A stretch of DNA of 41,341 nt from Deinococcales bacterium. Its GTDB lineage: Bacteria > Deinococcota > Deinococci > Deinococcales > Trueperaceae. Under the pieces are notes generated by a model. It was not told the DNA's origin. It was given only the letters and a program-made list of their open reading frames with translations, and ran no database searches. Below are positions 8,189 to 17,717 of the stretch, piece after piece (position 1 is the stretch's first letter; every line of letters starts with the position of its first letter). The DNA lies in NCBI GenBank assembly GCA_012515535.1, contig JAAYYF010000141.1, positions 1 through 41,341 on the forward strand. The letters run 5' to 3'. The translations under genes and the position numbers were made by a program.

Positions 8189-9424
8189 ATGGAGCTCTCG
8201 CTCAGACGCTCGACCCCCACCACCTACGTCGGCCGCGTGCCCCTCGGCAGCGGGCACCCGGTGGTGGTGCAGTCGATGACCAACACCGACACCGCCGACG
8301 CCGCCGCCACCGCCGCGCAGGTCGCCGAGCTGGCGCGCGCCGGCAGCGAGATCGTGCGCGTGACGGTGAACGACCCCGCCGCGGCGCGGGCGCTGCCCGA
8401 GATCCGCGCGCGCCTCGACGACCTGGGCATCGACGTGCCCCTGGTCGGCGACTTCCACTACAACGGCCACAAGCTCCTCACCGAGCACGAAGGGGCCGCC
8501 CGCACCCTCGACAAGTACCGCATCAACCCCGGCAACGTGGGGCCCGGCCGCCGCCGCGACGAGAACTTCCTGACCATCGTCGAGGTCGCCAAGGAGCACG
8601 GCAAGCCCGTGCGCATCGGTGTCAACTGGGGCTCGCTCGACCAGGCGCTGCTCACGCGGATGATGGACGAGAACGCCCGCCGCCCCCAGCCGCGCTCGGC
8701 CCACGACGTGCTGATGGAGGCGATGATCGCCTCGGCGCTGCTGTCGGCCGAGCTGGCCGAGGAGCACGGCCTGCCCCACGACCGCATCGTGATCAGCGCC
8801 AAGGTGTCGGAGGTGCGCGACCTGTGGGAGGTCTACCGGCGCCTGGCGGCGCGCTGCGACTACCCGCTGCACCTGGGCCTCACCGAGGCCGGCATGGGGG
8901 TCAAGGGCACGGTGGCCAGCACGGCCGCGCTGGCACCGCTGCTCGCCGAGGGCATCGGCGACACCATCCGCGTGTCGCTCACCCCCGACCCGGGCGCCCC
9001 GCGCGAGCGCGAGGTCGAGATCGCCCAGGAGGTGCTGCAGGCGCTGGGGCTCCGGCGCTTCGCGCCCAGCGTCACCGCCTGCCCCGGCTGCGGCCGCACC
9101 ACCTCCACGCTGTTCCAGGAGATGGCGCGCGACATCCAGGCGTACCTCAAGGAGCGCATGCCCGCCTGGAAGGAGCGCTACCCCGGGGTCGAGGGCCTCA
9201 AGGTCGCGGTGATGGGCTGCGTGGTGAACGGCCCCGGCGAGTCGAAGCACGCCGACATCGGCATCAGCCTGCCGGGCGCCGGCGAGTCGCCGCGCGCGCC
9301 CGTCTACCAGGACGGCGAGCTCGTGGCCACCCTGCAGGGCCCCACGCTGGTGAGCGACTTCAACCGCATGCTCGACGAGTACGTGGAGCGACGCTTCGGC
9401 GCCGCGGTGGCGTCGGCCGACTGA
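8189..9424 (+). CDS. ispG: (E)-4-hydroxy-3-methylbut-2-enyl-diphosphate synthase
   Basis: Iron-sulfur enzyme of the MEP isoprenoid pathway that reductively converts MEcPP to HMBPP. At 411 aa it has the N-terminal TIM barrel ([23 protein letters not shown]) and the C-terminal [4Fe-4S] domain with ligands Cys298, Cys301 (CPGCGRT), Cys344 (CVVNGPGE) and Glu351. These positions are within one residue of those I recall for the Thermus enzyme. The start ATG 8189 is set by the leaderless TAGACT box. Dxr, another enzyme of the pathway, is encoded at 25772-26911 but not in the same operon. Confidence 0.97.
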   Translation: MELSLRRSTPTTYVGRVPLGSGHPVVVQSMTNTDTADAAATAAQVAELARAGSEIVRVTVNDPAAARALPEIRARLDDLGIDVPLVGDFHYNGHKLLTEHEGAARTLDKYRINPGNVGPGRRRDENFLTIVEVAKEHGKPVRIGVNWGSLDQALLTRMMDENARRPQPRSAHDVLMEAMIASALLSAELAEEHGLPHDRIVISAKVSEVRDLWEVYRRLAARCDYPLHLGLTEAGMGVKGTVASTAALAPLLAEGIGDTIRVSLTPDPGAPREREVEIAQEVLQALGLRRFAPSVTACPGCGRTTSTLFQEMARDIQAYLKERMPAWKERYPGVEGLKVAVMGCVVNGPGESKHADIGISLPGAGESPRAPVYQDGELVATLQGPTLVSDFNRMLDEYVERRFGAAVASAD

Positions 9425-9549
9425 GCGGCCGCTCGCCGGCGCTCCGACCGCGCTCTGGCGCCGCGAGGCCGGTCGCGCCCGCCGGTCCGTCCGTGGGCCG
9501 GTCGGCCCGCCACGGCGCCGCTCGGCCCGTCACCGGCGCTCGGAGCGGC

Positions 9550-9555
9550 TATCCT
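9550..9555 (+). promoter_or_regulatory. -10 box of cobalamin adenosyltransferase gene
   Basis: TATCCT lies 6 nt before ATG 9562, in leaderless geometry. The 137-nt gap after ispG otherwise holds only short GC-rich palindromes. Confidence 0.55.
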
Positions 9556-9561
9556 GCGGCC

Positions 9562-10170
9562 ATGAAGATCTACACGCGCACCGGTGACGAGGGGAGCACC
9601 GCGCTGTTCGGCGGCAAGCGCGTCCCCAAGGACGACCTCAGGGTGGCCGCCTACGGCACGGTCGACGAGGCGAACGCGGCCCTCGGCGTGGCGCGCGCCG
9701 AGCTCGCGCGCGAGCTGCCGCTGGAGGTCGACCGCGCCGACGGCCACGCGACCCTCGACGCGCAGCTCGCCCAGCTGCAGTGCCTGCTGTTCGACCTGGG
9801 CGCCGACCTGGCTACCCCGGCCGACGCGCGCCAGCGCGGCTTCATCCGCCCCATCGACGAGCACGACGTGCAGGCCGTCGAGGAGCTGATCGACCGCTAC
9901 GACGCCGAGCTGCCCGAGCTGCGCCGGTTCGTGCTGCCCGGCGGCAGCGCCACCTCGGCGGCGCTGCAGCTGGCGCGCGCCGTGATCCGCCGCGCCGAGC
10001 GCGAGACCGTGGCCCTGGCGCGCGAGGAGGAGATCGGCGACCAGGTGCTGCCGCTCATCAACCGCCTCTCCGACCTGTTCTTCACCCTGGCGCGGCTGGT
10101 GAACGTGCGCGCCGGCACCCCGGAGGTGCCATGGACCGCGCGGCGCCCGCCCAGCGGCGAGGAGCGGTAG
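9562..10170 (+). CDS. pduO: Cob(I)yrinic acid a,c-diamide / cob(I)alamin adenosyltransferase, PduO type
   Basis: A 202-aa enzyme that transfers the adenosyl group of ATP to cob(I)alamin to make coenzyme B12. The N-terminal ATP loop MKIYTRTGDEGSTALFGG, then DDLRVAAYGTVDEANA, and the later helix RAVIRRAERE are signatures of the PduO-type family. It may supply adenosylcobalamin to the B12-dependent mutase encoded at 36151-38330, the only B12 enzyme seen in the window; that link is an inference. The gene has its own leaderless promoter. Confidence 0.94.
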   Translation: MKIYTRTGDEGSTALFGGKRVPKDDLRVAAYGTVDEANAALGVARAELARELPLEVDRADGHATLDAQLAQLQCLLFDLGADLATPADARQRGFIRPIDEHDVQAVEELIDRYDAELPELRRFVLPGGSATSAALQLARAVIRRAERETVALAREEEIGDQVLPLINRLSDLFFTLARLVNVRAGTPEVPWTARRPPSGEER

Positions 10171-10184
10171 CGCCGGGCGGCGCT
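10169..10184. terminator. Small hairpin spanning convergent stop codons
   Basis: AGCGCC-GGGC-GGCGCT forms a 6-bp stem with a 4-nt loop. It overlaps the end of the adenosyltransferase stop TAG and the stop of pyrD on the other strand. Confidence 0.35.
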
Positions 10185-11269
10185 CAGGCGCCGGCCGTGC
10201 CCTTCAGGTCCGCGGGGCGCTCCACGCCGCGGCGCTCCATGGCCGCGAGCACGGCCGCCAGCACCTCGCGCACCAGCCCCGGGCCCCGGTAGACGAAGCC
10301 CGTGTACACCTGCAGCAGGTCGGCGCCGGCCTGGAGGCGCGCCACGGCGGTGGCGCCGTCGTGGACCCCGCCCACCGACACCAGCGGCAGGTCGGAGAGC
10401 TCGCGCAGGCGCTCGAGCACCGCCAGGGCGCGCGCCGCCAGCGGCCGGCCCGACAGCCCGCCGGCCTCGACGGCGTGGGGCGAGCGCAGGCCGTCGCGCA
10501 GCAGCGTGGTGTTGGTGGCCACGAGGCCCGCCACGCCGTGGGCGTGGGCGGTGGCGACGGCGTCGGCCAGCTGCGCGTCGTCGAGGTCGGGGGAGAGCTT
10601 CAGCAGCACGGGCTTGGCGCCCAGCGTGGCGCGCAGGCCCGCGGTCACCTCCAGCACGCGCGCCAGCGGCTCGCGCTCCTGCAGGCTGCGCAAGCCGGGG
10701 GTGTTGGGCGAGGAGACGTTCACCACCAGGTAGTCGGCGACCTGCCACACGGCGCCGAGCGCCGCGCGGTAGTCGTCGGGGGCGTCCTCGAGCTCGACCA
10801 CGCGCGACTTGCCGACGTTCACCCCCACCACCGGCCGCGGCCCGGGCGCCCACGGCTCGGCGGCGGCGTAGCGCGCGAGGCGCGCCGCCAGCGCCGCCGC
10901 GCCGGCGTTGTTGAACCCCATGCGGTTCACCAGCGCCTCGTCCTCGACCAGGCGGAACAGGCGCGGCGCCGGGTTGCCCGCCTGCGCCAGCGCCGTGACG
11001 CTGCCCACCTCCACGCTGCCGAAGCCGAGCGCGCCGAGCGCCGCCACCGCCACGCCGTCCTTGTCGAGGCCGGCGGCGAGCCCCAGCGGGTTGGGGAAGG
11101 CGAGGCCGAAGGCGTCCACCCGCAGGCGCGGGTCGGGCAGCGCGTAGGCGCCCCGCAGCCAGCGCCGCGCCAGCACGCTGCGGCCGGCCAGCGCCAGGCC
11201 GCCCAGCACGAGCTCGTGGGCGCGCTCCGCGTCGAGCCGGAAGAGCGCGAGCTTGGCGAGCGGGTACAC
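10184..11269 (-). CDS. pyrD: Dihydroorotate dehydrogenase (quinone), class 2
   Basis: Flavoprotein oxidising dihydroorotate to orotate with electrons passed to the quinone pool. Class 2 features are the N-terminal membrane-associating extension (YPLAKLALFRLDAERAH), NPLGLAAGLDKDG, and the catalytic serine motif NVSSPNTPGLR (Ser186/187). FMN-binding strands follow (LVSVGGVHDG, LLQVYTGFVYRGP). It is 361 aa from GTG 11269, which is 2 nt after the stop of the upstream SDR gene, so the two are co-transcribed. A 12-bp inverted repeat sits 8 nt before this start and could affect its translation. Menaquinone is the likely acceptor given mqnD and menG nearby. Confidence 0.95.
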   Translation of the reverse strand: MYPLAKLALFRLDAERAHELVLGGLALAGRSVLARRWLRGAYALPDPRLRVDAFGLAFPNPLGLAAGLDKDGVAVAALGALGFGSVEVGSVTALAQAGNPAPRLFRLVEDEALVNRMGFNNAGAAALAARLARYAAAEPWAPGPRPVVGVNVGKSRVVELEDAPDDYRAALGAVWQVADYLVVNVSSPNTPGLRSLQEREPLARVLEVTAGLRATLGAKPVLLKLSPDLDDAQLADAVATAHAHGVAGLVATNTTLLRDGLRSPHAVEAGGLSGRPLAARALAVLERLRELSDLPLVSVGGVHDGATAVARLQAGADLLQVYTGFVYRGPGLVREVLAAVLAAMERRGVERPADLKGTAGA

Positions 11270-11271
11270 GC

Positions 11272-11988
11272 TCAGCCCATCGAGGTGCGAGCGGGCCGCA
11301 CCTCGATGCGGCTCGGCAGGGTGCGCGCCGGCATGCGCAGCAGGTAGAGCACCGTGTCGGCGATGTCGGCGGGGTCGATCTTCCAGGCGTCGGCGTCGGT
11401 GACCTCGCGGTCGGCGAAGGTGGTGGCCACCGAGCCCGGCATGATGGTGCTCACGCGCACCCCGTGCTCGCGCAGGTCCAGCATCACCGCCTGCGTGAAG
11501 CCGAGCAGGCCGAACTTGCTGGCGTTGTAGGCCGCGCCGCCGGCGAAGAAGTTGGCGCCCGCCAGGCTGCCGATGGTGACGATCATGCCGCGGCTGGCCA
11601 CGAGCGCGTCGACGCTCGCCTTCACGCTGTAGAAGGCGCCCGTGAGGTTGGTCCCGATCACGTCGTGCCAGAACCCCGGCTCCAGCTCCTGGATGGGGGC
11701 GCGCCCGCCCACGCCGGCGTTCGCCACCAGCAGGTCGAGGCCGCCGAACCCCTCGACGGCACGCGCCACCACGCGGCGCTGCGCCTCCAGGTCGCGCACG
11801 TCGCACGCCAGCCCCAGCGCCCGCCCCGGCCCGGAGGCGGTGAGCTCGGCCGCCAGCGCCTCCGCGTCCGCCCCCTGCCGGGCGGTGAGGACCACGTTCA
11901 TCCCCGCGCCCACGAGCGCGCGCGCCACCGCCGCGCCGATGCCCCTGCTGCCCCCCGTGACCAACGCCGTCTTGCCGCTAACGTCCAT
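11272..11988 (-). CDS. SDR family oxidoreductase (short-chain dehydrogenase)
   Basis: Classical short-chain dehydrogenase of 238 aa with cofactor motif TGGSRGIG (11-18), NAG (90-92), and catalytic Ser141, Tyr154 and Lys158 (YNASK). The family reduces or oxidises alcohols and ketones with NAD(P)H; an Arg in the glycine-rich loop and TARQ after strand 2 suggest NADP. The substrate cannot be told. TAGCTT lies 6 nt before the ATG, and pyrD follows after 2 nt. The last 12 codons are built from an inverted repeat. Confidence 0.93.
   Translation of the reverse strand: MDVSGKTALVTGGSRGIGAAVARALVGAGMNVVLTARQGADAEALAAELTASGPGRALGLACDVRDLEAQRRVVARAVEGFGGLDLLVANAGVGGRAPIQELEPGFWHDVIGTNLTGAFYSVKASVDALVASRGMIVTIGSLAGANFFAGGAAYNASKFGLLGFTQAVMLDLREHGVRVSTIMPGSVATTFADREVTDADAWKIDPADIADTVLYLLRMPARTLPSRIEVRPARTSMG
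11278..11308. repeat. 12-bp inverted repeat upstream of pyrD start
   Basis: Arms 11278-11289 (CATCGAGGTGCG) and 11297-11308 (CGCACCTCGATG) are perfect complements around a 7-nt loop. The repeat lies inside the end of the SDR coding sequence and ends 8 nt before the pyrD GTG, so as RNA it would put a stem immediately upstream of pyrD initiation. Confidence 0.75.
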
Positions 11989-11994
11989 GCGTCC

Positions 11995-12000
11995 AAGCTA
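11995..12000 (-). promoter_or_regulatory. -10 box of SDR-pyrD operon
   Basis: TAGCTT on the minus strand ends 6 nt before ATG 11988. Confidence 0.55.
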
Positions 12001-12091
12001 ACACCTGCGCGCGCCGCCGCCGGCGCCGGGGCCGCCCGGCCGCCGGCCGTCGCCGACGCGAGCCGGGCGCGGGGGGCGCGCCGGGGCGTGG

Positions 12092-12097
12092 TAGGCT
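12092..12097 (+). promoter_or_regulatory. -10 box of scpA
   Basis: TAGGCT ends 6 nt before the GTG start at 12104. The leaderless spacing supports this GTG start. Confidence 0.55.
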
Positions 12098-12103
12098 CGC
12101 GCC

Positions 12104-12877
12104 GTGACCGAGCCGGCCCAGTTCCTGGTCGAGCAGGACCGCTTCCGCGGGACGCTCGGCGAGCTGGCGCACGCGCTGCGCACCCACGCGCTGCCTCCCA
12201 CCGACGTCGACCTCTACCAGCTGGTGCGCGCCTACCTCGCCTACTTCGAAGCGCACGCCGCCGCCGACCTCGAGCTCGCCACCGAGGCGCTGCCGCGCCT
12301 GGCGCAGGTCATCGAGCTCAAGGTGCGCCTGCTGCTGCCGCGCCCGCCCAAGGAGGCGGAGGACGAGGAGGAGGCGCTGGTCGAGGAGGCGTTGGCGGCG
12401 GTGGCGCTGCTGGAGGAGCTGGAGGAGGCCATCGGCTTCCTGCGGCGGCGGCGCGAGGAGCGCCGCCTCATCGTCCCGGCGCGCGCCCCGCGCCCCAGCT
12501 ACCCGCGCCCGCCGCGGCCGCAGCGCACCACGCCCTCCGACCTGGCGCGCCTCGCGGGCCGCTACCGCATCGGCGGCTACTTCGAGCTGGCCATCGAGCG
12601 CCTCAGCCTCGCGAGCGTGGCGCGCACCCTGCTGGGGGCGCTCAGGCGCCTGCGCGGCGGCGCGCGCCTCGAGGCGCTGCTGGGCTCGCGCGAGTGGGCG
12701 GTGCGCACCGTGGGCCTGGCGGCCATGCTCGAGCTGATGCGCGAGGGGCGCGTGAGCGCCAGCCAGGCCGAGCCGTACGGCGACATCGAGGTGCGGCTGG
12801 CGCGCGCCGAGGCGGGCGAGGGCGCCTGGGACGAGGCGGCCGAGGCGAGCGACTACGAGGAAGCGCCCGCCGCCTGA
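12104..12877 (+). CDS. scpA: Segregation and condensation protein A
   Basis: Kleisin subunit of the SMC-ScpAB condensin that organises and segregates the chromosome. This 257-aa protein has the expected N-terminal Smc-binding helical part (FRGTLGELAHAL, DVDLYQLVRAYL, LATEALPRLAQVIELKVRLLLP), an acidic middle, and a C-terminal winged-helix part (LEALLGSREWAVRTVGLAAMLELMREGRV). The ELK.R.LLP segment is typical of ScpA. It begins with GTG. scpB is not seen adjacent. The gene converges on typA and shares a hairpin with it. Confidence 0.88.
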   Translation: MTEPAQFLVEQDRFRGTLGELAHALRTHALPPTDVDLYQLVRAYLAYFEAHAAADLELATEALPRLAQVIELKVRLLLPRPPKEAEDEEEALVEEALAAVALLEELEEAIGFLRRRREERRLIVPARAPRPSYPRPPRPQRTTPSDLARLAGRYRIGGYFELAIERLSLASVARTLLGALRRLRGGARLEALLGSREWAVRTVGLAAMLELMREGRVSASQAEPYGDIEVRLARAEAGEGAWDEAAEASDYEEAPAA

Positions 12878-12892
12878 GCGGGCGGCGGGCGC
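12863..12892. terminator. Hairpin over the scpA stop codon
   Basis: A perfect 12-bp inverted repeat (12863-12874 with 12881-12892) with the scpA TGA in its 6-nt loop. It lies between the convergent scpA and typA genes and has no U-tract. Confidence 0.55.
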
Positions 12893-12913
12893 CGGCGCGG
12901 CGCTAGCGCGGGC

Positions 12914-14722
<1,809 letters not shown>

Positions 14723-14769
14723 GAGCTCCTCTGGCGCCCGCGATGCGCTGGTGCGGCGGGCGGCGCAAG

Positions 14770-14775
14770 ATTATA
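14770..14775 (-). promoter_or_regulatory. -10 box of typA
   Basis: A perfect TATAAT on the minus strand lies about 48 nt before the typA ATG. No convincing -35 hexamer is seen. The leader carries a Shine-Dalgarno sequence. Confidence 0.5.
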
Positions 14776-14895
14776 GACGATGAGGCCGGCTCGAACGTCT
14801 TGGCGGGCACCGCCGGCGCCGGAGCGCGGCCCGACGCGCCAGGTGCCGGCTACGGGACGGGCGCCCAGGCCACACCGGCACGCGCCCAGAACTGG

Positions 14896-14901
14896 TAGTC
14901 C
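14896..14901 (+). promoter_or_regulatory. Possible -10 box of glutaredoxin gene
   Basis: TAGTCC ends 7 nt before ATG 14909. It deviates at the last base from the TANNNT pattern of the other leaderless genes. Confidence 0.3.
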
Positions 14902-14908
14902 TTGAGGG

Positions 14909-15226
14909 ATGGACGCCCCCTTCGGACCCGAACCGTCGACCCTAGCCGACACCGACGCGGTGGAAGCCGCGACCGTCACCATGTACACCACCAGCTGGTG
15001 CCCCGACTGCGTGGCCGCCAGGCGCTACCTGGCCGCCAAGGGGATCGCCGTCCGCGAGGTGGACATCGAGGAGGACGCGGCCGCCGCCGAGCGCGTGATG
15101 GCCCTCAACGACGGCCGCCGCAGCGTGCCGACCCTGGTGCACGGCGAGGTCGCCGCCAGCCTGTCTGGCTTCGCGCCCGCCAAGGCCCGCGCCTTCCTCG
15201 TCGCCGCCGGCCTGGCGGACGACTGA
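14909..15226 (+). CDS. Glutaredoxin family protein
   Basis: A small thiol-redox protein (105 aa) with the glutaredoxin/NrdH fold: strand TVTMYTTSW, active site CPDC (Cys31, Cys34), strand VREVDIEED, cis-proline segment SVPTLV, and a final helix. It would reduce disulfides in the cytosol. The first 24 residues are an unstructured-looking extension; an internal ATG at 14981 would give an 81-aa core, but 14909 has the better promoter spacing. It precedes menG with its own promoter in between. Confidence 0.85.
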   Translation: MDAPFGPEPSTLADTDAVEAATVTMYTTSWCPDCVAARRYLAAKGIAVREVDIEEDAAAAERVMALNDGRRSVPTLVHGEVAASLSGFAPAKARAFLVAAGLADD

Positions 15227-15287
15227 GCGGCGTGGGGGCGCCGGCGCGCCCACGCCCCCGGTTCACGGAGCTGCGGGAGGGGCGTGG

Positions 15288-15293
15288 TAGCCT
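15288..15293 (+). promoter_or_regulatory. -10 box of menG operon
   Basis: TAGCCT ends 7 nt before ATG 15301, in leaderless geometry. Confidence 0.55.
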
Positions 15294-15300
15294 CGCCGCC

Positions 15301-16086
15301 ATGGCGACGGCTGTCGGCGAGCACCCGGAAGGCCTCGAGGGCGAGGCCCGCGACCGCGACAAGGGCGCGCGGGTGCGGGCGATGTTCTCGGACATCGCCC
15401 CCACCTACGACCTGCTGAACGGCCTGCTGAGCTTCGGCGTCGACCGCCGCTGGCGCGCGCAGGCGGCGGCGGGCGCGCTCGCCGCCCTGCCCGCCCCCGG
15501 CGCCGGCCCGCGCCCGCGCGTGCTCGACGTGGCCTGCGGCACCGGCGACCTCACGCTCGCCCTGAAGCGCCAGCGCCCCGACGCCGAGGTCACCGGCGCC
15601 GACTTCGCCGAGCCGATGCTGGAGCTCGCGCGCGCCAAGGCCCGCCGGCGCGGGGCGGAGGTGAGCTTCGTGGTGGCCGACGGCACGGCGCTGCCGTTCC
15701 CGGACGCCAGCTTCGACGTGGTCACCATCGGCTACGGCCTGCGCAACTTCGCCGACCCCGACGCCGGCCTGCGCGAGTTCCGGCGCGTGCTGCGGCCGGG
15801 CGGGCGCCTGGCGGTGCTGGAGTTCCCGCCTCCGCCGCGCGGCCCCTTCGGAACGCTGTTCCGCTTCTACTTCCGGCGCCTGCTGCCGCGCCTGGGTGGC
15901 CTCGTCAGCGGCGAGCGCCAGGCCTACGCCTACCTGCCCGAGTCGGTGCTCGGCTTCCTCACCCCCGAGGAGCTCACGCGCCGCCTGCAGGCGGCCGGGT
16001 TCACCGGCGTGGGTCACGAGTCACAGACCTTCGGGGTGTCGGCGCTCCACCTTGCCGACGTGCCCCGTGTACGGAGGGAACCATGA
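15301..16086 (+). CDS. menG: Demethylmenaquinone methyltransferase (UbiE/MenG family)
   Basis: SAM-dependent C-methyltransferase (261 aa) for the last step of menaquinone synthesis. The UbiE signatures are present: FSDIAPTYDLLNGLLSFGVDRRWR, SAM motif LDVACGTGDLT, GADFAEPML, GYGLRNFAD and RVLRPGGRLAVLEFP. Because menaquinone is made here by the futalosine route (mqnD at 17718-18554), the menaquinone role is preferred over ubiquinone. Its stop overlaps the start of the next gene (ATGA at 16083), suggesting coupled translation. Confidence 0.93.
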   Translation: MATAVGEHPEGLEGEARDRDKGARVRAMFSDIAPTYDLLNGLLSFGVDRRWRAQAAAGALAALPAPGAGPRPRVLDVACGTGDLTLALKRQRPDAEVTGADFAEPMLELARAKARRRGAEVSFVVADGTALPFPDASFDVVTIGYGLRNFADPDAGLREFRRVLRPGGRLAVLEFPPPPRGPFGTLFRFYFRRLLPRLGGLVSGERQAYAYLPESVLGFLTPEELTRRLQAAGFTGVGHESQTFGVSALHLADVPRVRREP

Positions 16087-16754
16087 ACGACGGTCCGCTC
16101 TCGCCCCAGGGCAAGGCGGCGGCGCGCACGATGGTCACGCTCGGGGGCCCGGTGCGCGACGAGCTGCTCGGCGGCTTCGAGTTCGAGTTCGAGCTGAACA
16201 CGGACGCGTCGTTGATCGACCAACGCTGGAACGACTTCGACGAGCGTCACGAGCGCCGCTACGGCCTGGCCATCGAGCACCTCAAGAGCCGCGTCAAGGG
16301 GCGCGCCTACGACAACGACGCCATGAAGCTGCGGGTCGGCGCGCGCGGCTACTACGTGCAGGCGCAGCACTTCCCGGCCGCGTTCTTCGGCGACACGGGC
16401 AAGGCCAACGTGACCTTCGTCAGCGAGAGCGAGGCCACCGCCCTGGTGTGGGAGGTGGTGGCGCATTACCGTGCCGACGAGGCGCGCTCGCTCACGGCCG
16501 TCTACACCGACGACGAGCCGCCCGACTTCTTCTTCGGCTACCGCGTCTCCGACTACCGCCGCTACGAGCTCGGCTTCCTGCGCTCCAGCGTGCCCCTGCA
16601 CCTGCGCGTGCTGTTCGACGCCGAGGCCGAGGTGCCGGTGCTCGGCGCCAGCAGCGGCACGCTGGTCTACCAGCGCACGCGCGGCGGCAAGCACGTGGTG
16701 GTGAGGGCGCACGGGCGGCGCCAGCCGCTGCTCGGCGCCATGCCGCTCGGCTGA
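16083..16754 (+). CDS. Hypothetical protein, coupled to menG
   Basis: A 223-aa protein I do not recognise. It overlaps menG by 4 bp and is followed after 6 nt by a GidA-like gene, so it belongs to a three-gene operon. It is soluble-looking, with no signal peptide or membrane segment, and mixed alpha/beta. Striking stretches are the acidic-aromatic GGFEFEFELN, a DFDERHERRYG segment, and DDEPPDFFFGYRVSDYRRYE. Codon use looks native. A role near menaquinone or redox metabolism is only suggested by position. Confidence 0.75.
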   Translation: MNDGPLSPQGKAAARTMVTLGGPVRDELLGGFEFEFELNTDASLIDQRWNDFDERHERRYGLAIEHLKSRVKGRAYDNDAMKLRVGARGYYVQAQHFPAAFFGDTGKANVTFVSESEATALVWEVVAHYRADEARSLTAVYTDDEPPDFFFGYRVSDYRRYELGFLRSSVPLHLRVLFDAEAEVPVLGASSGTLVYQRTRGGKHVVVRAHGRRQPLLGAMPLG

Positions 16755-16760
16755 GCGCCC

Positions 16761-17483
16761 GTGGCGCGCTTCGACCTGCTGGTCGTGGGGGGCGGCCTGG
16801 CCGGCTGCGAGGCGGCGTGGGCGGCGGCCCGCGGCGGCCTGCGCACGCTGCTGGTCAGCACCAGCCTCGACACGCTCTACAACCTGGCGTCCGACGCCCA
16901 TCGCCTGGAGCCGCCGGCGGGCAGCCTGATGGCCGAGCTGGCGCCCGGCCTGGCCGACGCGGACGGCCGCGTCGACGCCTGGGCGCTGCACCGCGAGGTG
17001 AAGTACGCCCTGGAGCGCGAGCCCGGCCTGCACCTGCTGCAGTCGTCGGTGGCGGGCCTGCTGGTGGAGGACGGGCGGGCGGTGGGGGTCACGACCTGGG
17101 AGGGCGTCGACCGGCGCGCGGCGGCCGTGGCGCTGTGCGTGGGCAGCTTCCTGCGCGCGCGCCTGACGATCGGCAGCAGCGTGGAGGCGGCCGGGCGCCT
17201 CAGCGAGATGGCCTACGACGACCTGCACGACGACCTGGCGGCACGCGGCTTCGCCTTCGAGGAGCTCACCCTCGAGGCGCCGCCCGTGGAGGGGTCGCTG
17301 CCCTACCGCGTGGCGTGCCGCGTGCTCGCCGCCGGCGAGCGCGGGCCGGGCTTCGCCCTGCCGCGCGTGGAGGAGCTGTACGCCGCCGGGCTGTGCGTGG
17401 CCGGCTACCTGAGCTACGAGGGGGCGGCGCGCCACGGCCTGGGGCTCGGGCGCGCGCTCGTGGAGCTAGCTGCCAGGAGGTAG
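16761..17483 (+). CDS. GidA-related FAD-dependent protein (short, MnmG-like N-terminal domain)
   Basis: A 240-aa FAD protein starting at GTG 16761. It opens with the Rossmann motif VVGGGLAGCEAAWAAARGG and continues like MnmG/GidA (TLYNLASD, later YAAGLCVAGYLSYEGAARHGLGLGRAL), but it is less than half the length of MnmG and lacks its tRNA-binding C-terminal domains. Thermus encodes a similar stand-alone GidA-related protein of known structure and unclear function. It is the last gene of the menG operon. tRNA modification is therefore unlikely to be its job by itself; a flavin-dependent redox role is inferred. Confidence 0.85.
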   Translation: MARFDLLVVGGGLAGCEAAWAAARGGLRTLLVSTSLDTLYNLASDAHRLEPPAGSLMAELAPGLADADGRVDAWALHREVKYALEREPGLHLLQSSVAGLLVEDGRAVGVTTWEGVDRRAAAVALCVGSFLRARLTIGSSVEAAGRLSEMAYDDLHDDLAARGFAFEELTLEAPPVEGSLPYRVACRVLAAGERGPGFALPRVEELYAAGLCVAGYLSYEGAARHGLGLGRALVELAARR

Positions 17484-17488
17484 CGGTG

Positions 17489-17713
17489 TCAGGCGCGGCG
17501 CTGGCGGGTGCCGCGGATGGCCTGCGTGTCGTCGCGCGGGCGCGTGTAGCGTTCGATCTTGCTGAGCTCGCCCTCCAGGGCCCACACCACCTCGGCGCCG
17601 TCGGGCGTGGTGCGCACGAGGCGGTACTCGTACGGCTCCGCGGGGGTGAGGGTGGTGATGGCGTAGCGCTCGCCGCGGTAGAGGACCTCTTCGCCGATGC
17701 TGAACCTCGACAT
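17489..17713 (-). CDS. Small hypothetical protein downstream of mqnD
   Basis: A 74-aa protein rich in beta strands at the N-terminus (SIGEEVLYRGERYAITTLTP; EYRLVRTTPDG), suggesting an SH3-like barrel, followed by a basic tail (TRQRRA). It starts 4 nt after the mqnD stop, so it is the third gene of the CoA-binding protein-mqnD operon. No function is recognised. Confidence 0.7.
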   Translation of the reverse strand: MSRFSIGEEVLYRGERYAITTLTPAEPYEYRLVRTTPDGAEVVWALEGELSKIERYTRPRDDTQAIRGTRQRRA

Positions 17714-17717
17714 GCGC

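Noticed and set aside
9423-9434. GAGCGGCCGCTC palindrome at the ispG stop
   Set aside because: Twelve bases with no loop cannot form a useful RNA hairpin on their own, and such GC palindromes are common here.
6287-10170. Frames of 987 (minus) and 919 (plus) codons across dgt, ispG and pduO
   Set aside because: Each contains stretches of a real gene joined to out-of-frame shadow sequence; promoter boxes and homology set the true, shorter starts.
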